Positions 33,834 through 41,150 of a DNA stretch of 64,000 nucleotides are shown one piece after another. The position numbers and the translations under genes were made by a program. The notes under the pieces were generated by a model that worked only from the letters and a program-made list of their open reading frames with translations, was not told where the DNA came from and did not search any database. Every line of letters begins with the position of its first letter. Position 1 is the first letter of the stretch. The stretch comes from Dyadobacter sp. (lineage in GTDB: Bacteria > Bacteroidota > Bacteroidia > Cytophagales > Spirosomataceae): the NCBI RefSeq assembly GCF_017744695.1, contig NZ_JAGIAS010000001.1, forward strand, positions 248,001-312,000, given 5' to 3'.

Positions 33834-34403
33834 ATGAATTTGAAACTAGAAAAAAGAAGCGGCAACGCATGCGAACTATGTAAATCCGATCAGCAGATCT
33901 CCGTTTATCAGATCCCACCTGTCGGCTACTCCGATAACGAGATTGTCGTGTGCAAGCAATGCCGTTCGCAGATAGAAAGAGAAGAGGAAATGAACAGCGA
34001 ATACTGGGGTTTTCTCTCCGAAACGATGTGGAGCGAGGTACCCGCTGTGCAGGTCGTCGCCTGGCGCATGCTGAGCCGCCTGAAAAATGAGACCTGGGCT
34101 GCCGACAATCTGGATATGATGTATCTGGACGAAGATATGCTGACGTGGGCCCAGGCAAGCTCAGACCACGAAGGAGCAGCCGACATGGCCGTTCACCGGG
34201 ACAGCAATGGCAATATCCTGAAAAACGGGGACACGGTCGTGCTCACCCGCACATTGGACGTGAAGGGCAGTTCCCTGAATGCCAGAATGGGTACGGTAGT
34301 CAAAAATATCCGTGTTGTGGAAGACAACACAGAACAAATTGAGGGTAAAATCGATGGCCAGCTGATCGTCATCTTGACCAAATATCTCCGCAAACAAGCT
34401 TAA
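33834..34403 (+). CDS. phnA: PhnA family protein
   Basis: A 189-residue PhnA-type protein, start at ATG 33834. A zinc-ribbon N-terminus has CELCKS (near residue 11) and VCKQCR (near 43), and the C-terminal PhnA domain shows the SSDHEGAADMAVHRDSNGNILKNGDTVVLTRTLDVKGSS pattern (split across residues 115-155) with LVVILTKYLRK at the end. Despite its name, the family is not firmly linked to phosphonate use; no phn genes are present. It may be cotranscribed with the ArsR gene 45 bp upstream. A terminator follows. Confidence 0.88.
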   Translation: MNLKLEKRSGNACELCKSDQQISVYQIPPVGYSDNEIVVCKQCRSQIEREEEMNSEYWGFLSETMWSEVPAVQVVAWRMLSRLKNETWAADNLDMMYLDEDMLTWAQASSDHEGAADMAVHRDSNGNILKNGDTVVLTRTLDVKGSSLNARMGTVVKNIRVVEDNTEQIEGKIDGQLIVILTKYLRKQA

Positions 34404-34420
34404 AACCCTCTTTCTGTCTG

Positions 34421-34462
34421 ACGCCGGCATTTGCATTGTTTCATTCACCTGCCGGCGTTTTC
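34421..34462 (+). terminator. Probable terminator after phnA
   Basis: ACGCCGGCA (34421-34429) pairs with TGCCGGCGT (34450-34458) across a 20-base loop, followed by TTTCC. It lies 17 bp after the phnA stop. Confidence 0.5.
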
Positions 34463-34665
34463 CGTCTTCACGGAATGTGCAGGACGCTTTCAGGAAAACG
34501 GGGAGCGTTGTCACGTGGATCGTTTTCAAAAAGCTGCGCATTACAATCCCATCCAACCATCGCAGTTTACCGCCGGTTTCGATCGCTGCTATTCGAAGCG
34601 ACCGCAAGAACTGCACATTTTTTATAAATCGGGCGGCGTACATTTGCAGTGTAAATATTGAAAAA

Positions 34666-35484
34666 ATGACCAGCGAAGTACTGTTATACATCAATAGCCA
34701 TTTGGATAGTAAAATTACCCTGGAAAATCTGGCCGATCTGACAGGCTACTCCCCCTTTCACCTTCAGAAGAAACTGAGCGCCGAGCTGGGGACGAGCCTT
34801 GGCAGGTACATTCAGGAGCAGCGATTGCATACCGCCGCCTACTTCCTGGCTTTAACACGGGTGCCGGTCCATGAAATAAAATACCTGATCGGTTTTGAAG
34901 ATGACAGCTCTTTTGGAAGGGCATTTAAAAAATTATACGAAGTGCCCCCGCTTCAGTATCGGAAATCGAAGCAGCACCAGCAGACTTTTCCGGTGCAAAC
35001 TTTCAAGTATATATCTACAAAAGGCGTCGTTAACAGCGAGTCGCCCAAGGTCGCGCGGGTTTTCGCTTCAAGGGGTGACTATTTCTCCGAAAGCATATTC
35101 GCGGTATGGAAAGACGTCGCCGAATACATCAGGTCGATCAACAGATCTCCCGGGGATTTTAACTACTACGCCATTCTGCATGAATGCCCGCATATGACAG
35201 GCACCCGCGACTCGCGTTATGACGCCGCCATTGTTCCCATAGGTTTTGAACTTCCGGAAGATCCTTTTCTTGAAACCAGGATACTGGATGGCCGATACGT
35301 CAGATATGATTTTTGCTGCCGGGTACGGGATTATGAAACCATGAGTACCGAGGTGAACAACATGTTGGCACAGCAAACGAATATACAACACCGTTATGGC
35401 GCGTCGTATTTCAGGTTCGACACCTTGCCCGACTATCAAGATCCTGATAACCTGTTTATCAACTGGTATTTACCAATCGAATAA
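34666..35484 (+). CDS. AraC family regulator with GyrI-like effector domain
   Basis: A 272-residue regulator with start ATG at 34666. N-terminal AraC/XylS-type DNA-binding domain: two helix-turn-helix motifs within residues 1-105 (ITLENLADLTGYSPFHLQKKLSAELGTS; VHEIKYLIGFEDDSSFGRAFKKLYEVPP). C-terminal part (about 115-272) is a GyrI-like/SOUL-type effector-binding domain with the ending YQDPDNLFINWYLPIE typical of this class, in which aromatic residues bind small molecules. The DNA-binding domain at the N-terminus is the reverse of classic AraC order but normal for this subfamily (like Rob). It is directly followed by the membrane protein gene 15 bp on, a possible target. Confidence 0.88.
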   Translation: MTSEVLLYINSHLDSKITLENLADLTGYSPFHLQKKLSAELGTSLGRYIQEQRLHTAAYFLALTRVPVHEIKYLIGFEDDSSFGRAFKKLYEVPPLQYRKSKQHQQTFPVQTFKYISTKGVVNSESPKVARVFASRGDYFSESIFAVWKDVAEYIRSINRSPGDFNYYAILHECPHMTGTRDSRYDAAIVPIGFELPEDPFLETRILDGRYVRYDFCCRVRDYETMSTEVNNMLAQQTNIQHRYGASYFRFDTLPDYQDPDNLFINWYLPIE

Positions 35485-35498
35485 ATAATAATACCTAC

Positions 35499-36164
35499 AT
35501 GAAAAAAAGAATCGTAGTATCCCTGCATTGCCTGGGGATAGCAGGGCTTGTTTTTGCCTTTGGCGACCTCCTGATAGAGCAGGAGAATGTTATTTTCAAG
35601 GCCAGTGCCGAACCCGGAGCATTTGCTGAACTGACCACATCCAATGCCTACTTGTGGTGGGCAGGGCGGGGATTTCTGGGGGTGTTTCTGGAAATGATCG
35701 GGACCGTAGGGCTGTATCTGTACCTGCAAAAAACGAGGGCCGAAAAATGGGCCTTTGCAGGGCTGCTCCTTACCCTCACACATCAGATGCTGGGGATCGG
35801 CGTGTTTGCCGTCGCTTATTTCCTGTTTCCTGCCGCAGGACACTTGTTCCTGGCCGGGGCACCGAATGCGATCTCCTATGCCACCATGGAAGGATCACTG
35901 GCCGCACTTTTCGGGATTTCGCTGGCATGTACCATGGCGGGTTTGTTTTGCATGGCCATCGCCGTCCAAAAGAGTGGAATATTACCGAAATGGACCGGTT
36001 GGCTGGCATTGCTGGGGTTTGCGCTGATCCCCGTACCGGGCGTAATTATCCAGTTTCTGGCTAATACCCTCTGGGGCATTGCTTACTTCCGGATGGCCGT
36101 TCACGTCAGCAAAACCATGAATGTGCGGCAGGAAGAGGCGCTGATCAGTTATTTGAAAAACTGA
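35499..36164 (+). CDS. Small polytopic membrane protein (DUF4386-like)
   Basis: A 221-residue protein with six predicted membrane helices (about residues 8-28, 55-75, 85-110, 125-150, 165-185, 190-210). The pattern and length recall DUF4386 family proteins, which have no known function, but this is a soft assignment. It starts 15 bp after the AraC/GyrI-like regulator and is likely cotranscribed; a hairpin follows at 36205-36235. Confidence 0.7.
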   Translation: MKKRIVVSLHCLGIAGLVFAFGDLLIEQENVIFKASAEPGAFAELTTSNAYLWWAGRGFLGVFLEMIGTVGLYLYLQKTRAEKWAFAGLLLTLTHQMLGIGVFAVAYFLFPAAGHLFLAGAPNAISYATMEGSLAALFGISLACTMAGLFCMAIAVQKSGILPKWTGWLALLGFALIPVPGVIIQFLANTLWGIAYFRMAVHVSKTMNVRQEEALISYLKN

Positions 36165-36204
36165 GTCTTTACCAAAATAACTCCCAAGTCACGCAGTACA
36201 ATCG

Positions 36205-36235
36205 GCAGGATCAGGTGATACTCTCCTGATCCTGC
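36205..36235 (+). terminator. Perfect 11-bp hairpin after the membrane protein gene
   Basis: GCAGGATCAGG (36205-36215) pairs exactly with CCTGATCCTGC (36225-36235), loop of nine bases. No T-run follows, so the terminator call rests on the stem and position. Confidence 0.5.
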
Positions 36236-36260
36236 ATTCCACATTCAATAACAATTTATC

Positions 36261-36389
36261 ATGAAACTTTTCTGCCTGGCTGTTTCCGCGGCCATATGGT
36301 CGGTGTATGCCTATCCCAAAGGTCCCGAAGCACCGAAGCAATTGATTCTAAATTTGAAGTTGTATGCACAAAACGAAATTACTTCATAA
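36261..36389 (+). CDS. 42-codon ORF with signal-like start; possible gene remnant
   Basis: ATG at 36261 to TAA at 36387-36389. The N-terminus looks like a signal peptide (MKLFCLAVSAAIWSVYA) but the remaining 24 residues have no recognisable domain. The stop lies where GC content drops sharply into an AT-rich stretch. It could be a genuine small secreted peptide, or the 5' remnant of a truncated gene. I keep it at low confidence because only the signal-like start and position support it. Confidence 0.35.
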   Translation: MKLFCLAVSAAIWSVYAYPKGPEAPKQLILNLKLYAQNEITS

Positions 36390-36752
36390 CATTTCACAAA
36401 TAGGGTTTACCAACAAAGAATTAAAAACCCAATCAGCTAAAAGCTATCCAAGCTAATTTCAATTACACTATTTAAGTATACAATTGGTAACAATTGGAAT
36501 ATAAAAATATTTTGTATAACATTTTGATAATTAGCCACGAGTTACTTAGCTTTACAAAAGACAATTTATTCTATATATAATTCATTAACCGAAAGCATAT
36601 CGGACGGGATTTTTATGCGATTCACGTAAGTCAGCGCATAAAAAACTGTCAAGGCGTTTTATTGCATACACTTTACGATCAAATAGACCTCCTGCCGCAC
36701 TCACCATTTCATCAGTTTATCTCAGTTATAACTTCTAAACAAACAATGTATC
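36390..36752. promoter_or_regulatory. AT-rich upstream region with tandem ACAATTGG repeat
   Basis: 363 bp without a supported gene. Strongly AT-rich, unlike its surroundings. ACAATTGG occurs twice with two bases between (36480-36497), each containing the palindrome CAATTG; a regulatory site for the T9SS gene downstream is plausible. No Bacteroidota -7 consensus could be fixed. Confidence 0.4.
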
Positions 36753-38261
36753 ATGAAAAGATTGCTACTCCTTTTAACCTGTATCTCCTTATGGACAAAT
36801 TCCTTTGCTGCACCCAACGTGCTCATTACCGGAAATTTTAGTATGGTTGAGCCCTTAACAAACCAAGAATATGTATTAACCGAATACGATATGCCTGCTA
36901 ATGCTACCAATCTAACGGTCAACTGGACGTTCACCGGGCACAATACGTCAAGTACAATCGTGTGGGAAAACCGGTCAACATCGCCCTTGATGACCAGATG
37001 GAAAGCAAAAAATGTGCAATGGGCCAATACACCAAACGGGGCAAACCAACATATGGTGCAGGCGACGTTAACTTATACAATCAACAATGGCTCGACCGTA
37101 TATACATTAACGGCACCGGCTCTTCAAGTCCAGGTCAAGCACATAGGATCCATAAGTACCATGAATATTGCCGGGACAAACTACAATAATAATAATTATC
37201 GCAACCATGCTTGCGGAACGAGTCCTGTTACGGTATCCGTACCAGCTGTCGCAACAGACCCTAGCCAAACAGTTAATTATACATGGACTTTCCCAAGCGG
37301 TTGGTCTCCCGCCAGTACAACAACCACTACACCAAGTGTTTCAGTTACGCCGTCTGCCGGTGGGCCGGGAATCATCAAAGTGGAAGCTAAACGGATTGAC
37401 GGGACCACGAAAGTGGCAATCCAGGTTAACATTACCCGCCCATTGCCTACCCAACCCACCATTAACTCAGCAGACATACTATTGTGCAATCCTGTTACCA
37501 TTACGGCAACAGCGTCCTCCGCGACAAGCTACGAATGGATTACAACGGGGGGAATTTCAGCCAGCTCACCAGGCGGTACCAATTCTGCCTACATCACTGG
37601 TACTTCGGATGGAACCGTGAAAGTAAGGTCTTATTCCTCGGTTTGTGCAGCCTACTCCGCTTACAGCTTCGCACTAAATGTAAAGCGAAGCGCTCCTATT
37701 CCGGCCGCAATACAAGTAACTACAAATGGTGGTGGCTCGCCTGATTTTATGTGTAATGGTAGCGGCGTTGATCTAAACGTATGGACTGGCGAACCCGGAA
37801 GTGTATGGGGAGCCTGGGCCGTAAGCGATCCCGCCAATACCTATTTTAATTACAGTGGACCAACAGCCTATTTCAATTCATATGTCAACAACTGCTATGG
37901 CATTACCGTTAACGTAAGCAATTGTTTTGGATCGGTTCAAAAAGGGATTACTATTTGTGTTGATTATTGCGGAGCCAGAATTGCAACATCCCACACTGTT
38001 TTCCCTAATCCTGCCAGAGAAGTGGTCAACATTGAATTTGACAACGTCGATGATTTTTCAACGCTCCCATCGACCATATTACTAATAAGCGAAAAAAGCG
38101 GAAAACAGGTTAAGTCTGTAAATGCTTTGAAGCAGTACGCAAACTTTAAGGAAAATAAAAAATTAGAGATCGACGTCTCCGATGTACCGAGAGGAACATA
38201 TTACCTGCACATGGGAAGACCAAACGGAGAAACCACCAAAACACGTCTCATTCTGAATTAA
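36753..38261 (+). CDS. T9SS-secreted protein with PKD/Ig-like repeats
   Basis: A 502-residue secreted protein: signal peptide (MKRLLLLLTCISLWTNSFAA), then beta-sandwich segments typical of PKD/Ig-like domains (TVNYTWTFPSGWSP; TITATASSATSYEWITTGG), and a type IX secretion sorting domain at the end (VFPNPAREVVNIEFDNVDD, PRGTYYLHMGRPNGETTKTRLILN). Ser/Thr/Asn-rich throughout, and clearly AT-richer than the neighbouring genes, suggesting different origin. No catalytic motif recognised; an adhesin or surface protein is likely. Ends in a strong terminator. Confidence 0.88.
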   Translation: MKRLLLLLTCISLWTNSFAAPNVLITGNFSMVEPLTNQEYVLTEYDMPANATNLTVNWTFTGHNTSSTIVWENRSTSPLMTRWKAKNVQWANTPNGANQHMVQATLTYTINNGSTVYTLTAPALQVQVKHIGSISTMNIAGTNYNNNNYRNHACGTSPVTVSVPAVATDPSQTVNYTWTFPSGWSPASTTTTTPSVSVTPSAGGPGIIKVEAKRIDGTTKVAIQVNITRPLPTQPTINSADILLCNPVTITATASSATSYEWITTGGISASSPGGTNSAYITGTSDGTVKVRSYSSVCAAYSAYSFALNVKRSAPIPAAIQVTTNGGGSPDFMCNGSGVDLNVWTGEPGSVWGAWAVSDPANTYFNYSGPTAYFNSYVNNCYGITVNVSNCFGSVQKGITICVDYCGARIATSHTVFPNPAREVVNIEFDNVDDFSTLPSTILLISEKSGKQVKSVNALKQYANFKENKKLEIDVSDVPRGTYYLHMGRPNGETTKTRLILN

Positions 38262-38288
38262 AATTAAAAATTATAATAGGAATTATAG

Positions 38289-38335
38289 CAGAAAGTCGCC
38301 ACTTGGTTTTACCAAATGGCGGCTTTCTGTCTTTT
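38289..38335 (+). terminator. Rho-independent terminator after the T9SS gene
   Basis: A 19-bp stem with two wobble pairs (arms 38289-38307 and 38311-38329, loop TTT) is followed by T-C-TTTTT. Strong terminator between convergent genes. Confidence 0.8.
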
Positions 38336-38392
38336 TATTTTCCTTTCGAAATAAGTCGTCGCTTTTACAAAAAAAGCGGTCGGATTATAAGC

Positions 38393-40015
38393 CTACTTAC
38401 TCTCACTCTTTTTATCCAGAAACAAATAGCGGGCATCATTATATTTTACTGCTTTCGATTCCGTGTTCAGGATCATCACCGGTGGTGTGGCATCGTTTGG
38501 TTGCGCGGCCTGCCATTCGGGAAGTTTATCACCGTTGGGATTTCCCTTGATGACGAAGTTTGCAAAGTAGTTCAGCATTGTTTCCGACACCTTGTGGTCG
38601 TCAGCCGTCCAGGCATAGTCTTTCACCAGATCGAGGTTACCCATGCAATACTCGATTTCACACGCATGCGGAGCGCCGATAGGCTCGGGCATTTTTGGGC
38701 TCCCCTGCTGTACGCCGCCAGCCAGGCCGGGTGTTAAGCTTTTATCGACCAACGGCGGACGTAGTTTACTGTACAGATAGCGATAAACCGGCTGGTTGCT
38801 GTTTTTACGATGCATATCAAACCATTTCCAGGTGCTGTAAGAAATGAAGCGATCGGAGGCCAGATTGGTAGCAGCCCATTCCACTTCCTTTGCGTCGCCA
38901 TGCGGATACACTTTCAATACTTCTTCCCAATCATTCGGATATGCCTCTTTCACTTTCTTCACCAGATTCTCTTCCGTAACAGGGCCCTGGGTAAAGGCGG
39001 AGCCTGGAATCTCGGCGGAGTTCCATCCCAACAACAAAGGAACTTGCGCCTGCTCTCTGGCCTTGAAAATTTCCAGCATGGTTTTGGGGAAGAAATATCC
39101 GTCGACCACAGGAGGAAAACCGAAACGTTTGGATTCGGTATACACTTCATACAGCTCGCGGGTGCTGGCACCCCTGAGTTGCGCCAGCGAGGCATAACCC
39201 GCATTTTTTGCGAAGTCCGCACCGATTTTTTCGGCTTCGGCCAGGGGTACCGCTGACAATGCGCCAATTCCGGAACCGCTTTCGCCAATGGCTCCTGCTA
39301 TCAGGTTCTTTGACAACGGAGAAACCATTTGCGCGCTGACCGAGATGGAACCAGCCGACTCGCCTGCAATGGTGACTTTCTTCGGATCACCGCCGAAGGC
39401 TGCAATGTTTTTATTCACCCATTTCAATGCGAAAGCCTGATCCAACAGTCCGTAATTACCGGATCCTTTGTACGCGGCTTCCTTACTTAACTCCGGATGG
39501 GCAAAGAAGCCGAATAATCCCAGGCGGTAATTGACCGTCACCACCACAATTCCCTTTTTGGCCATTGCTGCGCCGTCGTACCGAGGTTCGGAACCATCTC
39601 CGGCGACGAATCCGCCCCCATAGAAATAGACCAAAACAGGCAGCCCGGCCGTGTTGCGTTTAGCCGGCGTCCACACATTCAGGTACAAGCAATCTTCGCT
39701 GATGCCGTTCGAACGGAAACCCATATCCCCGAATACCGGGGCTTGAATGGCACGCGGGCCAAACGCCTTCGTTTGTTTCACGCCCGTCCAGTTGGCAAGC
39801 GCTTGCGGTGCTTTCCAGCGGAGGTCCCCCACCGGAGGCTTGGCGAACGGTACTCCCAGATAGAGTTGTAAGCCGGTTTTGGTGTCATACAGGCCCTCGA
39901 TAGTGCCCGTTTCCACTTTGGTTTGCACCGGAAAACCATTGTTGCCCTGGGCGAACAGACCGGTGTTTTTCAAGCAGCACAGCAGGAGTGCCGTCAGTAA
40001 GTAAAAAGTTCTCAT
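38393..40015 (-). CDS. Type B carboxylesterase/lipase family protein
   Basis: A 540-residue alpha/beta-hydrolase. Start at the ATG at 40015, which precedes the signal peptide (MRTFYLLTALLLCCLKNTGLFA). Type B signatures: YLGVPFAKPPVGDLRWKAP, EDCLYLNVWTP, and the nucleophile elbow GESAGSISV (Ser in GESAG near residue 220); a Glu/Asp and His follow near residues 340 and 455 (GAPHACEIEY). Exported esterase of unknown substrate. It is divergent from the NrtR-like Nudix gene, with a 77-bp gap holding an inverted repeat, so it is the likely target of that regulator. Confidence 0.92.
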   Translation of the reverse strand: MRTFYLLTALLLCCLKNTGLFAQGNNGFPVQTKVETGTIEGLYDTKTGLQLYLGVPFAKPPVGDLRWKAPQALANWTGVKQTKAFGPRAIQAPVFGDMGFRSNGISEDCLYLNVWTPAKRNTAGLPVLVYFYGGGFVAGDGSEPRYDGAAMAKKGIVVVTVNYRLGLFGFFAHPELSKEAAYKGSGNYGLLDQAFALKWVNKNIAAFGGDPKKVTIAGESAGSISVSAQMVSPLSKNLIAGAIGESGSGIGALSAVPLAEAEKIGADFAKNAGYASLAQLRGASTRELYEVYTESKRFGFPPVVDGYFFPKTMLEIFKAREQAQVPLLLGWNSAEIPGSAFTQGPVTEENLVKKVKEAYPNDWEEVLKVYPHGDAKEVEWAATNLASDRFISYSTWKWFDMHRKNSNQPVYRYLYSKLRPPLVDKSLTPGLAGGVQQGSPKMPEPIGAPHACEIEYCMGNLDLVKDYAWTADDHKVSETMLNYFANFVIKGNPNGDKLPEWQAAQPNDATPPVMILNTESKAVKYNDARYLFLDKKSESK

Positions 40016-40030
40016 CCTTATTGTCTCAGT

Positions 40031-40061
40031 TTGTGACAATAGTAATTGGTTATTATCACAA
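40031..40061. promoter_or_regulatory. 31-bp inverted repeat between esterase and Nudix regulator
   Basis: TTGTGACAATA (40031-40041) is mirrored by TATTATCACAA (40051-40061) with one mismatch in 11 and a nine-base spacer. It fills the middle of the 77-bp divergent gap. NrtR-family regulators bind palindromes of about this size, so an operator for both genes is likely; the site itself is seen, the binding is inferred. Confidence 0.6.
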
Positions 40062-40092
40062 GTGCTAACTATTTTTGAAGAAAATTTTCCAT

Positions 40093-40785
40093 ATGCCAGA
40101 AAAGGCCTTTTTACCGCATATTGCTTACGACTCCGTGATTTTTGGGTTTTCAGACGGCGACCTGAAAATCCTGATTATGGAATATCACAACACCGGCCTG
40201 TTTGCCTTGCCGGGCGGTTTTGTACGAGCGGATGAAAATCTGAACGACGCCGTGTTACGTGGGCTGCATGAGCGCACGGGCCTGACGGACATCTACCTCG
40301 AACAGTTTTATACGTTTGGTGATGTCAGCCGTTTCGAGCCGGAGCTGATGCGCACCCTGCTGGAAGCCAACGGCATTCGGCCTGACGAAGGATATCAATG
40401 GATGCTCGACCGGTTTATCTCGGTGGCCTATTATGCATTGATCAATTATGAAGATGTGACGCCCAAACCGGATGCGCTTTCAGATTCCTGCGAGTGGTAC
40501 CCGGTCAACGAACTGCCCAAACTCATTCTGGATCACAGGAATATTGTAGAAAAGGCCATTCAAACGTTGCGGGACAATCTTGATAGAAAACTGGTGGGGG
40601 GAAATCTGCTTCCCAAAAAATTCACCATGAATGAACTTCAGAATGTATACGAGGCGATTCTCGGTACCAAACTTCGGAGAACCACCTTTCAGCGAAAGAT
40701 GCTGGCCGCCGAAGTATTGGTACGTCACGAGAAACTATTTTCGGGAAAGGCACACATGGCTCCTTATTTGTACAGCTTTAAGTAA
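40093..40785 (+). CDS. NrtR/AraR-like Nudix-domain transcriptional regulator
   Basis: A 230-residue protein with an N-terminal Nudix fold and a C-terminal winged helix (NELQNVYEAILGTKLRRTTFQRKMLA), the architecture of NrtR-type repressors. The frame opens at a TTG at 40075 but ATG at 40093 is preferred. The Nudix box reads GGFVRADENLNDAVLRGLHERTGL: the REUxEExGU core is degenerate (RGLHERTGL), so it probably senses a ligand rather than hydrolysing it. Homologues in Bacteroidota control sugar genes; here the divergent carboxylesterase is the obvious target. The palindrome at 40031-40061 supports this. Confidence 0.85.
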   Translation: MPEKAFLPHIAYDSVIFGFSDGDLKILIMEYHNTGLFALPGGFVRADENLNDAVLRGLHERTGLTDIYLEQFYTFGDVSRFEPELMRTLLEANGIRPDEGYQWMLDRFISVAYYALINYEDVTPKPDALSDSCEWYPVNELPKLILDHRNIVEKAIQTLRDNLDRKLVGGNLLPKKFTMNELQNVYEAILGTKLRRTTFQRKMLAAEVLVRHEKLFSGKAHMAPYLYSFK

Positions 40786-40834
40786 GATGCAGTCCGTATC
40801 CGGGCGATAGCACTTTCCTGATATCTAAAACATT

Positions 40835-41041
40835 TTACACTTTGGCCGCCACAAATCCGGCCTTCGTCACTGCGACGATAATCTCCAGTTCGTCCTGATC
40901 GGTATCGACGGTCAGGATTTTTTCCGGCGTAGCGATGTCGACATGCCAGTTACCTTCTCCTACCGTTTCATTGAGCGCGGGGGTCACACCGGCTACACAA
41001 CCGGAACAATTGATATTCGTTCTGAATTTTAAAGTTTCCAT
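40835..41041 (-). CDS. Heavy-metal-associated (HMA) domain copper chaperone
   Basis: A 68-residue protein starting at ATG 41041, with one HMA ferredoxin-like fold. The metal site is CSGC (Cys in NINCSGCVAG), and the fold's second half ends DELEIIVAVTKAGFVAAKV. The usual Met before the CxxC is replaced (NINCSGC). It is followed immediately upstream on the same strand by the copper ATPase (110-bp gap), so the two likely form a copper-handling unit: chaperone delivers, pump exports. Confidence 0.88.
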   Translation of the reverse strand: METLKFRTNINCSGCVAGVTPALNETVGEGNWHVDIATPEKILTVDTDQDELEIIVAVTKAGFVAAKV

Positions 41042-41150
41042 AAAAACCTGTGTTTGAGTTTGTTTAAATGACCTCTCAAAAGTAATGTGCAGGCTTTCGA
41101 CGGGTATTACAGAATTCAGTTCCAACGTTGCATAGTTTCAGGCATGTTCA

